From positions 18,782,722 to 18,846,721 of the forward strand of contig NC_053411.1 of assembly GCF_016859285.1 (NCBI RefSeq): a stretch of 64,000 bases of DNA, written 5' to 3'. A program made the translations under genes and the position numbers. Source of the stretch: Xiphias gladius (lineage: Eukaryota > Chordata > Actinopteri > Istiophoriformes > Xiphiidae). Shown here piece by piece: positions 23,801-36,310 of this stretch. Positions within the stretch are counted from its first letter, which is position 1; each line of letters starts with the position of its first letter. The notes beneath the pieces are model-generated. The model was not told the origin of the DNA, did not search any database, and was given only the letters and a program-made list of their open reading frames with translations.

Positions 23801-24860
23801 CCCAGTCGCTCCTCCAGCCCAATCCCCACCGTCAGCCCGAACTCCAGGACCCCCACCTCGCCGAGTTCCTTCCCAGGAAAAGGCTCCAGAGAGCCAGGGA
23901 GGGCCAGAGCGGTCGAGGGTTCCTCTGGATGTCCTGTGGAGGCGGGAGTAGCACGATCCGAAGAGCCAAACATTTCCCTGAGCAGTTGGATGGAGGCAGA
24001 CGACGAGGCGAGATCCAGGCAGGCCAGCTGCAGGGGGAAGCTGTGGGGCTCCATGCCCAGAGAAGAGCTCTGTCTTTGGGAAACAGCAGGGCCGGGGAGT
24101 GGGAGGAGAACACCCGGTCTGGAGCTTCGAACCCGAGCCTGGAATGTAAGATGAAGTCAATGCTGGCCTGCCTGTGTGTGGCCAGATTAAGGTCCAATCG
24201 CACCAGCATTTTACACAGCAAAATCAGGTCGTTTCACTGAATCTGTGCAAAGTAAATCTGCTTGAGTTTTTAGTCTATAAAATGTCCGACAGTCCGAAAC
24301 CCCAAATTATTCAGTACATTGTGATATAAAATCTTAATATACACGATGAGAGGCTGCAAACGGCATTTTTCTTTGGCATTTTTGCTTCATAAATTGTTAT
24401 TTTGATTAATAGTTTACCAAAATAGTTGCTCATTACTTTTCTGTCAATAGACTAATTCATTAATTGACTAATAAATGCAGCTCTACATATGATTCACATT
24501 TTAATAAGCAATATGAAAAGAAAAAGAGCTGCGATGATTAGTTGATCAACTGAAATTTTATTGGCAACTATTTTAAGTGTTCTGAGTCATTTCTGTAAGA
24601 AAAAATGCCAGAATTCTCTGGTTACAGCAAAATCTGTCAATTATCGTAGAAAAAATAATCAACAGATCAATCTGTGATGTATGAATTACCTGCGACAGCA
24701 CCAGCAGGGTCTCATAGGTGTGTTGGCTAACCAGGTGAGCCCGGAGTTCAGGTACAGACAAGAAACGAAACTTGTCACCGCAGCGAGGACAAAAGTAGGG
24801 CAGCTCCAAGGAAGAGGAAGAAGAGCTGGAGGAGGAGGAGGAGGAAGAGGAGGAAGACAT
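10811..24860 (-). CDS. fbxo41: F-box only protein 41
   Basis: Sixteen coding exons: 24860-24690, 24138-23611, 23468-23389, 20787-20715, 20116-19871, 18943-18879, 18638-18492, 18216-18056, 17961-17738, 16975-16860, 16412-16260, 15177-15082, 14657-14539, 13440-13282, 13190-13075 and 10873-10811. Phases all agree and give 838 aa (human about 875). The N-terminus is Met plus 16 Ser, then a single zinc finger (Cys24, Cys27, His42, His47). A coiled coil follows (EVEERVNRRVGRLKVELQRR and on to LLERADRAERQLLQL). An acidic/HSTE linker leads to the F-box at about residues 513-555 (LRAGLFCVFPYLD, VCSDWQFVARHPVVWTRL). Leucine-rich repeats run to the C-terminus KVEGLC. It acts as the substrate-recognition subunit of an SCF ubiquitin ligase. 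In mammals it is neuronal and centrosome-associated, which is family knowledge. The linker exon 18638-18492 is the least certain; it was chosen because its strong GTATGTAAG donor fits the phase. Confidence 0.96.
11210..11560. repeat. Dispersed repeat, copy 2
   Basis: Diverged partner of the 8040-8370 copy, sharing AAAACCTC, GACATTTGTAACTA and CACCATTTCCCATAAGCCCC. It lies in the last intron of fbxo41. Confidence 0.45.
14785..14960. mobile_element. Diverged partial copy of the inverted-repeat element
   Basis: Shares ATACAACAGTCCTGCAATA and CTTCATGAAGGTT with the element at 171-541, but lacks the second arm. It is intronic in fbxo41, between the exons at 14657 and 15082. Confidence 0.5.
15181..16255. 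repeat. 48-bp minisatellite filling an fbxo41 intron
   Basis: About 22 units of 48 bp are built from GATGAGTCAGACAGGTGATC, AGACAGACAGGTTAACAGCC and AGATAGGT, with shorter 12-24-bp sub-duplications. The host intron spans 16259-15178, so the array is almost the whole intron. On the transcribed strand the array is pyrimidine-rich. Confidence 0.9.
16715..16856. repeat. GAGGACATTT-type repeat copy
   Basis: Contains ATGAGGACATTTCTGCATTG and ends GGGTCCTCACAAGTGTGTG. It directly abuts the donor of the fbxo41 exon 16975-16860, so it lies at the start of the following intron on the minus strand. Confidence 0.5.
17240..17410. repeat. Older copy of the 28.5/39.0-kb dispersed repeat
   Basis: Contains TTTCATGGAAATCCATCCAGTAGCTGTTGAGATATTTC-like sequence (17328-17366), homologous to the conserved part of the inverted pair flanking egr4 but more diverged. 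It is intronic in fbxo41. Confidence 0.45.
20795..20835. repeat. (CA)20 microsatellite 7 nt from an fbxo41 splice acceptor
   Basis: On the transcribed strand this is (TG)20, followed by CTTCCAG and then the 73-nt exon 20787-20715. The repeat replaces the usual polypyrimidine tract. Confidence 0.95.
21425..21453. repeat. (TG)n microsatellite
   Basis: Uninterrupted GT run in the large fbxo41 intron between exons 23468-23389 and 20787-20715. Confidence 0.85.
22797..23145. repeat. AATCGATTAAT-rich dispersed repeat
   Basis: Begins AGGGCTTCAACTGAGTATCG and ends near TAATTGATGCAGCTCT. Inside are GGCCAGAATACAGTG-like and GATTAATCGAC motifs. Recognisable copies or fragments recur at about 9480-9760, 13960-14130, 19490-19640, 21090-21160, 24420-24680, 26080-26360, 26930-27195, 45560-45770 and 62490-62900. 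It is one of the most frequent repeats in the window and typical of teleosts. Confidence 0.6.
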
Positions 24861-25180
24861 GATTCACCAGGGAGCTGCAGACCTGGAAGATAAAACAGGA
24901 ACACGTCAGAACACAATGGAAACACTGCAGCAGAGATAGTAACCGGTTGTAGAATGAGAGAAATGTGTCCCCTCTGCAGACGCTGACATGCTCTTAAGGA
25001 AAGAGTCAAACCTGAGTATAAACTGGGTCAGTGTGTGTGTGTGAGTGCTACATAATTGATTTTTTGGGAGTTTAAAATTTAATGAGGTTGAAATCTGCAG
25101 ATTAAAAACAGCAAAATACGTGTGAGAGTCATTTGCCCAGTTTCAGGATAAGCCAGCCGTGTCAACACATGTTTAAATAT

Positions 25181-25260
25181 CACACACGTCCCACTAATGT
25201 CAAATCCAACGGGCGAGGAGCTCCTTGCCCGTTGGATTTGACATTAGTGGGACATGTGTG
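25181..25260. repeat. Near-perfect 80-bp palindrome without spacer
   Basis: Two 40-bp arms meet at the centre GAGGAG/CTCCTT (25220/25221) with 38 of 40 positions complementary. The mismatches are one in the outer CACACACGTC arm end and one near the centre. It lies in the first (5'UTR) intron of fbxo41. Confidence 0.95.
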
Positions 25261-27245
25261 AGTGTTTTACTGTGATGCCAACTGCTAAGCGAAGCATGAA
25301 TCTTCCACCCCACTGACTGTATCCTCCGGTCAACCCCATGCAGAGGAATTTTAAATACGGATGGATGAGCAGGAAGAAAGAATTGTCTGGGGCGTGGACT
25401 TCATCTCTCTCCACATCGTACCTCCTTTAACCCTCGGTTTGTGTCGATGATCCATTAAACACCAAATTCAATGGAAAAGCTCATTCACAGGTTATTTATT
25501 CTGTTGGTAGTTTTGGACCAGAAGGAAAAGCCGTAGTAACTACGACTCTCCGTTGTCAACAAAACATCGGACTTCAACACCACAGACATCTGTTAGTTTC
25601 CCCGACAGTCAACGTTGTTTTTTGACTACAAATGATTCCCTAACCTTAATTAAGTGGTTATTATCGTAGCCACGATGATGAAGGTCTCATAACCTTAATG
25701 AAGTAGTTATTTTGACCCAAACCAGGATCTTTCCCCAAACCCCACCAAGTCATGTTTGTGCCTTAATCTGAACAAACCTTTAAAGGAAAAGTTCTACATT
25801 TTTGGAAATGTACTTGTTCGCTTTCTTGTGGAAAGTTGGATTATCAGATTAATACCACTGTCATGTCTGCAGGATAAATATAAAGCTACAGCCGACAGCC
25901 AGTTGTAACTCGTTCTTTAATCCAAACAACAACGTGTCGCCGTTTTATGGTGGGTTACAAGCCTGACTATTTCTTGGTCCGAGACTCGGGGAAGCTACCG
26001 GTCCCAACCAAGAACAGTCCAGCACATATCCCATGTAAAGCAGCAAAAATGGCCTTTTTACACTTAAGTTTTTGTACAGATTAAAGCTGAAATAACTAAT
26101 CGATTAGTTGATCTCCAGACAATGAGTTGCCAACAATTTTAATAATCAATTGATGAATTTTTCTGGAGAAAATGCCAATCGTTTGTTTCAGATCATATTT
26201 GTAAGAATTAGCTGCTTTTCTTTGTCTTATTTTGAGGTTTTTCTTTCCAACGTTTTCTGACACGAAACTTTTTAAAAAGTGATAATGGGCACGTTTCACT
26301 ATATTGTGACCTTTCATAGACCAAACGATTAACTGAGAAAAACAATCTGCAGATTCATTTCCTAAAACGGCCTTTAAGCATCGTAAAAATCTTTCATGTT
26401 TGTCTGGGTTGTGTCAGGCACAGACAAATGATGTCGTCCAGAAAACGCTCCCGCGTATTGTTCTGTAGGACGGCTACAAGCTACGCGCTTCGCTGTGAAA
26501 TTCGGAGAAACCGTTGATACTCAACAGTATGTTGCATCTCATGTGGTTCAGTCCATATGGTTAAGGACAGGGACGCTACTGCTGAAATGTATTTAGCAGA
26601 ACTTTGGACTCCTGTTTTCAGCAGCCCTTTAACAACAAGCTTTTCCTACTGGCCCTTGTCGAAAAGGGACGTCAGTATTCTTTCATCACGGTGGCAGCAA
26701 CATGCCGCCGTGCTGCGATTACAAATAAACAAATGTATTTCTGTTGAACCAACAAAGTGGCGTTTTAATTATAAACGGGACTAAAACCAGTTAATCAAAA
26801 CAGGAACATCAGTGTTTCACTGCATGTAAAAGGAGGTCAAATACACCAGCCTTCATGAGATGGTCACATTTATCTGAGTAATGTCATTTATTTTAGCTTG
26901 AGTCAAATTTAACAAGTTGTTAGAATACTCTGCAACGATTAGTCGATAAATTGATTAGTCAGCAACTATTCTGATAATCAAATAATGGTTTGAGTCATTT
27001 ACGCCAACTTCCCCTTTATGTTGTTGGGGTTTGGACTGTTGCTTGGACAAAACAAGACATTTTAGGACGTCACCGTGGACTGTGGGAAATTTTAAGGAGC
27101 ATTTTCACTATTTTCTGACATTTTTTACATAAATATTTAATCGGGAAAATAATCCTCAGATTAATGGGTGATGAAAATAATCATTAGCGAAGCCTTAATT
27201 GACAATAAATACCTCAGATCTTCCGGTAAACAACTAAACTCTTAC

Positions 27246-27428
27246 CTGTACAAAACGTTAATCCGGTGCGTCACTCAGTCTTCTTCGTGCTAAAATCCGT
27301 TGCCATGGTGTCCCGGTTTCCCGCTCTGGGTTTCATTCCTGGCTCGCGCGGCGGCGGATCGATCGCCTCGGTCCGTCGCCGTCACGGTCTCGCGGAGGGG
27401 AAGCAGCGGCGGGAAACGCTGACCCGCG

Positions 27429-27474
<46 letters not shown>

Positions 27475-27600
27475 CCAACCGCCGCCCCGCGCGCACCCTG
27501 CCCTCGCGGGGTCTCGGCGTGCAGCCCTCGCGTGCTGCTGCTGCTGACGTAGGAGCCGCGTGACGTGTCCGCGCTAATGGGGAGATGATGGCGGACGGTT
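27246..27600 (-). promoter_or_regulatory. fbxo41: fbxo41 noncoding first exon and CpG-rich promoter
   Basis: A donor TACAG/GTAAGA at 27246/27245 on the minus strand pairs with the acceptor at 24882, just upstream of the start-codon exon (5' boundary 24881). The region is rich in CG dinucleotides and contains a CA/TG microsatellite at about 27433-27472. The transcription start itself cannot be placed. Confidence 0.6.
27433..27472. repeat. (GT)n microsatellite in the fbxo41 leader or promoter
   Basis: About 20 GT dinucleotides inside the CpG-rich region; they read as CA on the transcribed strand. The tract would be in the 5'UTR if exon 1 extends this far. Confidence 0.9.
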
Positions 27601-30520
27601 GAATTCGTCGATTAACGATGAACGTTTGTAGATGTTAAGAGTCAAGAACACCGTTTTTACACCTTCACGACCTCCCGGAAAAGATTTCTGGAGAAAAATA
27701 AACAAAATGTCGGACTAATAATGTGGCATTTCCCGGCCGGAATATTACGTAACGACGCTGTTATCGTAGTTAAATAATATTCTAGATTCAGCTTTAGAGA
27801 ATCACTGTAACTTTCTAGAATAAACGCATTAGATACCACAGTGCAGTACTATAGTGTGTTCTAGTAGTATTTTAATGTGACTTTTTTCTTGTATTTAATT
27901 ATGTTTACTGGTGCTTGGATTAATTCCTGTTTTTTTACAGATATAATACCTGAATGCTATTATTCTTTCTATTATTGATAATAATAAAAGATTAAAGAAA
28001 GTCCACTTGCAGATGATAAATGTAATGGAGTGCATTTACTTAAATTAGCGTAACTTTTAATTGTATGCCTCCTCATGCTCCTACTCCACCACATGTCAGA
28101 ACTTGTACTTCACTCCTCTGTTTATCCGAAAGCTTTAGTTACTGGTTACTTTTCAGATTCAAATTTGACCTCCACCTTTATGGCCTGTGACCTTTCAATA
28201 AATCCGTGTCTGGTTGTTTCTCGTTGTCACATTTCTGATGCGTATCAACTGTTATCAGTTCCACCGAAAAGACATTTCGCGTTTTATTTCAATAACTGTT
28301 TTAGGCCCAAAGAGGTAAAACTCTATTTTATATTATAATAGTTCATTACAAGTGAAAACTGTATTTCATATGAAAACCTATCATTAGAGAAAAGTCCAGA
28401 AACTGAATCCAGATCTGTAAAGCAGAACTCTCCCATGAATCATCTCTTGAGGCCCCAGGTTTACCTGGGGACCCTTCAGTGGTCCTTTAAGAAGTGTCCA
28501 CAGCTTTGGTCCTGACCTAAATTCCTCAACAACTATTGGATGGATCGTCGTTTGAAGTTTTCCACAGTCAGTCGTGGTCCCCAGAGGATGAATCCTAATG
28601 ACGCTAGTGAGCCGCCGGCTTCTTCTTATAGCGCCACCATGAGGTTGACCTTTTTTGTTAAATATCTTAACGATTATTGGGTCGGACGTTCACGTTCCCC
28701 TCAGGACGAACTCTAATAACTTTCCCGATCCTCTGACCTTTCCTCTAGCGCCATCATCAGGTCAAAATTTTAATCTCTCCAGTATTTTGGTACATGACCA
28801 GATACCTGCAGATCTGATGACGTTCCCACCAGCCTCAGATGGACTTTGTGCGTAGTTCTAAATGATCAAATGTTAGCATGCTAAGACGCTAAACTAAGAC
28901 GGTGAAAGTGGTGAACATTATAGCAGCTAGACATCAACATGTTAGCATGCCGACGGTAGGTTGTAAACCATCTGTGCCTAATTATAGCAAAGCTCGAAAC
29001 AGTAATAATACCAAAGAAAAAAAAATCTCAAAGATTTTAGAGGAGTCTAAAAACTGAATCCAGATCAGTGAATCGGAACCGTGTTTCTTCTTCTGTCCTC
29101 TCCCTCAGGTTTACGTGGTGACCCTCTGGAGGGCCCCCGAGCCGGAGGTTGGGAACCAGTGGACTAAACTCTCTCCCTGTCTGTGACGTAGCTAAAAGCA
29201 GCTCCGCCTGGAGCAGCTCCAGCAGTAAAACGCCGCTGAAGCTTCCATGATACAGGATGTCACACAGGACCATTTCCTGCAAAATGAGGATTTTTACTTT
29301 CAACACTTTGGGTACATTTACCTGATTACACTTCTTTACTTTTAGCTGTAATGGAGTATTATACATTGTGGTACTGCTACTTTCACTTAAATATGGGATG
29401 TGAGTGATTCTTCCACCACTGTTAACTTGTTACTGCGTACTGCAAATATCCCATAACAAGTAAAAGTCCACCTAAGTAAAGCAGTGGCTCACATTAGGCC
29501 TTTGAGCTTTTCCTGCCTGCACAAGCTGCGAGATTTTTCTCTGACTTTTCACATTTTATTTCACTCACTCATATTGTGCAACGACAATCAACTGAGTGAT
29601 GAGAACAGAAAACAGAAATGGTGACACAAGCCTGAAGAGTGAAAACTTGCCTGGTCCTCGGAGATTTCCTGTGGTAGAGGAGTTGTAGTGCTGGCTGGGG
29701 ACCACTGGAGGGCGCCGACAGTCTGCAGAGACCAGGAGGAGTGTGTGCTTATGTACAGAGGTTTTAAATGACAAATGGAGAGATCGTGGGTTTTTGTATC
29801 CTCTGGTGATTTTCTATATTTTCCTCATTGTCATCAAATCTCAAGAACAGACTCAAACCAACATGAGCGTCTCCCACTAACACGTACAGTGTGTTTATCT
29901 GCAGCCCGGTGTATCCGGACGCTCGGAGCCTCAGAGCTCCACCGTTACCAGAAGCTATCGAAACGCATCAGTGAGTCACACTGTTGCTCTGGGTGACATG
30001 TTGCTTCATCACCATCAAGACAAACACTGTGGTGTATTCTGACTCAGTCCCACACACACACACACACACACCGTCCCGCTGCCACAAGTACTCCCTACAG
30101 CAACAGACGAGGATTAATCCTCCTGTTGGTTGGTTAAAAAACTACAGTGAGAGGCTGTTTTAGGAAACTGAACTAGACTGGCTCGATTTTCGTCGAGCCA
30201 CAGGCAGAGTAGGGAAGTCAGAGAGTGTTGAGAGACCGACCGCCACGCTGTGGGTTTGGACCTGTGCAGGGGATTTGTTGACGGCAAAGAAAACATCAAA
30301 TAAGACCAGACTGTTGTGTCCTGATGTAGAAAATGACTCAGAGCGGAGAGACACAGTCTTCACTGTGAAAATAAAACTGGATGAAACTTGAGTCTTCGGG
30401 CTGCTGTTACCATAGCAACACAACCTTCACAGTTCATAGAAGAACCGTTGAACTGACAGAACTAATGGGACCATTTGTTGCCGGGCGACCGCAGCCTGTT
30501 GACAAATGGTACAGGAAGTA
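27601..30520. other. Intergenic spacer between fbxo41 and the GAT array
   Basis: No gene is recognisable. The region is largely dispersed repeats: an acttaag/ctccacca-type copy (about 27960-28340), a caccatgaggttgacc-type copy (28496-28760) and a composite repeat (about 29040-29440). There is also a CA microsatellite (about 30053-30070). Confidence 0.5.
28496..28760 (-). repeat. About 265-bp dispersed repeat, inverted partner of 39007-39262
   Basis: Reads in reverse complement almost identically to 39007-39262, roughly 95% by eye. Shared blocks include GGTCAACCTCATGGTGGCGC and GGACCACGACTGACTGTGG. The pair flanks egr4 and its tandem arrays. Confidence 0.85.
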
Positions 30521-30529
30521 CAGAAAAAT

Positions 30530-30766
30530 CTGCGATGATGATGATGATGATGATGATGATGAAGAAGCAGCCGGGACTCTCAGGGGCTGATGATGATGAG
30601 GATGATGATGATGACAATCACGGTGATGATGATGATGATGAAGAAGATGCAGCCGGGACTTTCAGGGGCTGTTTGTTTATGATGATGATGATGATGATGA
30701 TGAAGAAGAAGCAACCGGGACTCTCTGTTGCTGTTTGTTTATGATGATGATGATGATGACGAGGAC

Positions 30767-30800
<34 letters not shown>

Positions 30801-30975
30801 GAAGAAGGAGCAGCCGGGACTCTCTGTTGCTGTTTGTTTATGATGATGATGATGATGACGAGGACTATGATGATGATGATGATGATGAGGATGATGATGA
30901 TGATGATGAAGAAGAAGGAGCAGCCGGGACTCTCTGTTGCTGTTTGTTTATGATGATGATGATGATGACGAGGAC

Positions 30976-31009
<34 letters not shown>

Positions 31010-31350
31010 GAAGAAGGAGCAGCCGGGACTCTCTGTTGCTGTTTGTTTATGATGATGATGATGATGACGAGGACTATGATGATGATGATGATGAGGATGA
31101 TGATGATGATGATGAAGAAGAAGGAGCAGCCGGGACTCTCTGTTGCTGTTTGTTTATGATGATGATGATGATGACGAGGACTATGATGATGATGATGATG
31201 AAGAAGAAGGAGCAGCCGGGACTCTCTGTTGCTGTTTGTTTATTATGATGATGATGATGATGAGGATGATGATGATGATGATGAAGAAGAAGGAGCAGCC
31301 GGGACTCTCTGTTGCTGTTTGTTTATGATGATGATGATGATGACGAGGAC

Positions 31351-31384
<34 letters not shown>

Positions 31385-32175
31385 GAAGAAGGAGCAGCCG
31401 GGACTCTCTGTTGCTGTTTGTTTATGATGATGATGATGATGACGAGGACTATGATGATGATGATGATGAGGATGATGATGATGATGATGAAGAAGAAGGA
31501 GCAGCCGGGACTCTCTGTTGCTGTTTGTTTATGATGACGATGACGATGATGATGATGATGACGATGATGACGGTGATGATGAGGATGATGACGATGACTA
31601 TGATGATGATGACTATGACGATGATGATGATGACAATGAGGATGATGATGATGACTATGATGAGGATGATGATGATGACTATGATGAGGATGATGATGAT
31701 GATGACGGTGATGATGAGGATGATGAAGAAGAAGCAGCCGGGACTCTCTGTTGCTGTTTGTTTATGATGATGATGACTATGATGAGGATGATGAGGATGA
31801 TGACGATGACTATGATGAGGATGATGATGACAATGAGGATGATGATGATGACTATGATGAGGATGATGATGATGACTATGATGAGGATGATGAGGATGAT
31901 GATGATGACGATGATGACGATGACGATGAGGATGATGAAGAAGAAGCAGCCGGGACTCTCTGTTGCTGTTTGTTTATGATGACGATGACGATGATGACGG
32001 TGATGATGATGACGATGATGATGATGACGATGATGAGGACGATGATGATGATGATGATGATGAAGAAGAAGCAGCCGGGACTCTCTGTTGCTGTTTGTTT
32101 ATGATGACGATGATGATGATGATGATGATGATGACGATGATGATGACGATGATGATGACGATGATGACGATGACT

Positions 32176-32206
<31 letters not shown>

Positions 32207-32295
32207 CGATGATGATGATGACGATGAGGATGATGATGATGACTATGATGAGGATGATGATGATGACTATGATGAGGATGATGAGGATGATGATG

Positions 32296-32327
<32 letters not shown>

Positions 32328-32504
32328 GATGAAGAAGAAGCAGCCGGGACTCTCTGTTGCTGTTTGTTTATGATGACGATGACGATGATGATGATGATGA
32401 CGATGATGACGGTGATGATGAGGATGATGACTATGACGATGATGATGATGACAATGAGGATGATGATGATGACTATGATGAGGATGATGATGATGATGAT
32501 GACT

Positions 32505-32535
<31 letters not shown>

Positions 32536-32570
32536 CGGTGATGATGAAGAAGAAGCAGGCGGGACTCTCT
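30530..32570. repeat. Compound GAT satellite with a recurrent 40-bp core
   Basis: About 16 units, each a (GAT)n block followed by a core reading GAAGAAGAAGGAGCAGCCGG then GACTCTCTGTTGCTGTTTGT. In the left part, A/B unit pairs are repeated as higher-order units (about 30720-31515). They differ by GGACTGATG against GGACTATG. The right part (31530-32570) has longer GAT blocks interrupted by GAC, TAT, GAG and GGT. Long Asp or Met runs in its reading frames are by-products. Confidence 0.95.
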
Positions 32571-32590
32571 GTTGCTGTTTGTTTGTTTTC

Positions 32591-33563
32591 TTTATTGACA
32601 GCAGTAGCAGCCTCCATGCAGAACGAGGGAACAGTAAACCTGCACAGCCATGTGTGCTACTCAGAGCTCAGCTCACACTGAGCAGGTGTGTGTTTGCGTT
32701 TTACCTCTACACCTGGACACCGACCCCACCCGCGCCCGATCATCAGAATGAAAATTATATGATAAAGTTCATTCAGTGTCCGTAAAGAGGATTTACAGCC
32801 GTTTCATAGAAAAGTGACATCTTTGCACATTTATCCGCCGGACACATCCAGCTTCTCTTCTAGAAATATACACACTCTCGTTGTAAAACAGTGGGACGTA
32901 AAGAGGTAGACAAAAACCATCTAGAAAAATAGAGATGTGTTACAAACATGGAGCTCCTCGGGGGCGTCGGATACAAAGCAGTCTGACATAAAAATATCGG
33001 ACTCAAAACGGGAACAGAAGCACGACATTCTGACGCCGGCATTCACGGAGTTGCGTCGCCGTTCGCGTCCTCATGCAGACAAGAAGTTCCTATTTTACAG
33101 CTCAGACGGACTGCTCCTTTAAAGTCCCGCACAAGTCCCTCACGGCAGAGACTCGGTCTGCGGCTCAGACCAAAAACCTTTGACACGTTCAGAGTCACGA
33201 CAGCAAGAAGCTTTGTAATAAACAGCCTAATGAACCAGGAGGTAAACCGGCTGGTCCTGGACCAGACCTGAACACCAGGAGGAGGTCTTTAAATTGGCCT
33301 CCTCCTCCTCCCCGGTTCTTCACCAGCTGACCTCCCACGGTCCTCCTGCGGTGGACCTTCAGAGCGGCCAAAACCGGGACCAAAGTCCTCCGAACACCTG
33401 GAAACACCCGTCATTTTCTTCTTCTGGGCTTCAGCTAAAATCGCCTTCAGTGTGACGTCGCGTGGAAATGTCGCCCTGACGCTTTCCGGTTGACGGTTCA
33501 AATCCTGGAGCTTCTCTCCACAGCAGCCTCACCGGCCAAATTGACGGGAGCTCGCGCCGCTGT
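32591..33563 (-). other. egr4: Probable 3'UTR of egr4
   Basis: Non-coding sequence between the egr4 stop codon and a minus-strand AATAAA at 32596-32591. That signal lies only about 20 bp from the edge of the GAT satellite. The length of about 970 nt is plausible for an EGR gene, but the end is inferred from the hexamer alone. Confidence 0.45.
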
Positions 33564-35182
<1,619 letters not shown>

Positions 35183-35425
35183 TGCGTGAACTGTGGCGGG
35201 GTGGCGGTTATTGCGTGGCAGGTGTGCTGAAGCCGCTGCTGAGCTTCACTAAACAGTGTCAGGTTAATAAACCGATTCAAGTCGCTGGGGTCGGTGTCGG
35301 GGATTCCCTCGCGCCGTCAAAATAACCAGAAGTCCCGTTATTAATCCGTTACCGGAGCTGTCGGTGTGTTCCGCTAGTCCGCTCGGTGATGATGAAGATG
35401 CTGGGCTCTCTCCGCTCTCTGCCCG

Positions 35426-35432
35426 TTTTATA
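35426..35432 (-). promoter_or_regulatory. egr4: TATA box of egr4
   Basis: TATAAAA on the minus strand, about 245 bp upstream of the start codon, implying transcription from about 35400 and a 5'UTR of about 220 nt. Confidence 0.7.
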
Positions 35433-35563
35433 CGCTCTGTCTCCTAGGTAACTCCCGTACCGGCCTTATTGGTCGGCGCCGGCGCGAGGGATTCCCCCCG
35501 CCGCTGGCTTCGCAACTGCCCAAACATGGGCAGCATCCGGTTGTGACGGCGGGTATCCCCATG

Positions 35564-35573
35564 CCATAAAAGG
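35564..35573 (-). promoter_or_regulatory. egr4: CArG box (serum response element) of egr4
   Basis: CCTTTTATGG on the minus strand fits CC(A/T)6GG exactly, about 135 bp upstream of the TATA box. An ETS-type CCGGAT core lies at 35535-35540, and a degenerate CArG (CCTTATTGG on the plus strand) at 35464-35472. SRF plus ETS control is the known mode for EGR-family genes. Confidence 0.65.
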
Positions 35574-35649
35574 AAAGACGGGAAAGCAACGTAGACACGA
35601 GAAGAGAGAGGGGTTTCCTTCACTGCGGCATCAGAGAGAGATTACACAA

Positions 35650-36310
35650 CCAGGAGGGAGGGATGGAGGGATGAAGGAGGCCGACAGAAGGATGTGGAGG
35701 GGTGGATGGAGGGATGGAGGGAAGGAGTCTGACAGAGGGATGTGGAGGGGTGGATGGAGGGAAGGAGTCTGACAGAGGGGTGTAGACAGAGGGATGGAGG
35801 GATGAAGGAGGCCGAGAGAGGGGTGTAGACGGATGGATGGAGGGATGGAGGGAGGGAAGGAGTCGGGCAGAGGGGTGTAGACGGGTGGATGGAGGGATGA
35901 AGGAGGCCGACAGAGGGGTGTAGACGGATGGATGGAGGGATGGAGGGAAGGAGTCTGACAGAGGGGTGTAGACGGGTGGATGGAGGGATGGAGGGAAGGA
36001 GTCTGACAGAGGGGTGTAGACGGGTGGATGGAGGGATGGAGGGAAGGAGTCTGACAGAGGGGTGTAGACGGGTGGATGGAGGGATGGAGGGAAGGAGTCT
36101 GACAGAGGGGTGTAGACGGGTGGATGGAGGGATGAGGAGTCTGACAGAGGGATGTAGATGGATGAATGGAGGGATGGATGAAGGAGTCTGACAGAGGGGT
36201 GTAGACGGGTGGATGGATGAAGGAGTCTGACAGAGGGGTGTAGACGGGTGGATGGAGGGATGGATGAAGGAGACGGGCAGAGGGGTGTAGACGGGGGGAT
36301 GGAGGGATGA
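35650..36310. repeat. 48-bp GGAT-type minisatellite upstream of egr4
   Basis: About 13 units of GGATGGAGGGATGGAGGGAA plus GGAGTCTGACAGAGGGGTGT plus AGACGGGT, with shortened units at the right end. Because 48 is a multiple of 3, it leaves long spurious frames on both strands. It starts about 80 bp beyond the CArG box. Confidence 0.95.

Noticed and set aside
25181..25260. microRNA precursor or Rho-independent terminator
   Set aside because: There is no loop between the arms and no T-run. A eukaryotic intron context makes a bacterial terminator meaningless.
30475..32785. Chain of overlapping frames up to 197 codons rich in Asp or Met
   Set aside because: They are readings of the GAT satellite (GAT gives Asp, ATG gives Met). 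There is no start context, conserved domain or splice logic, and the antisense frame is poly-Ile.
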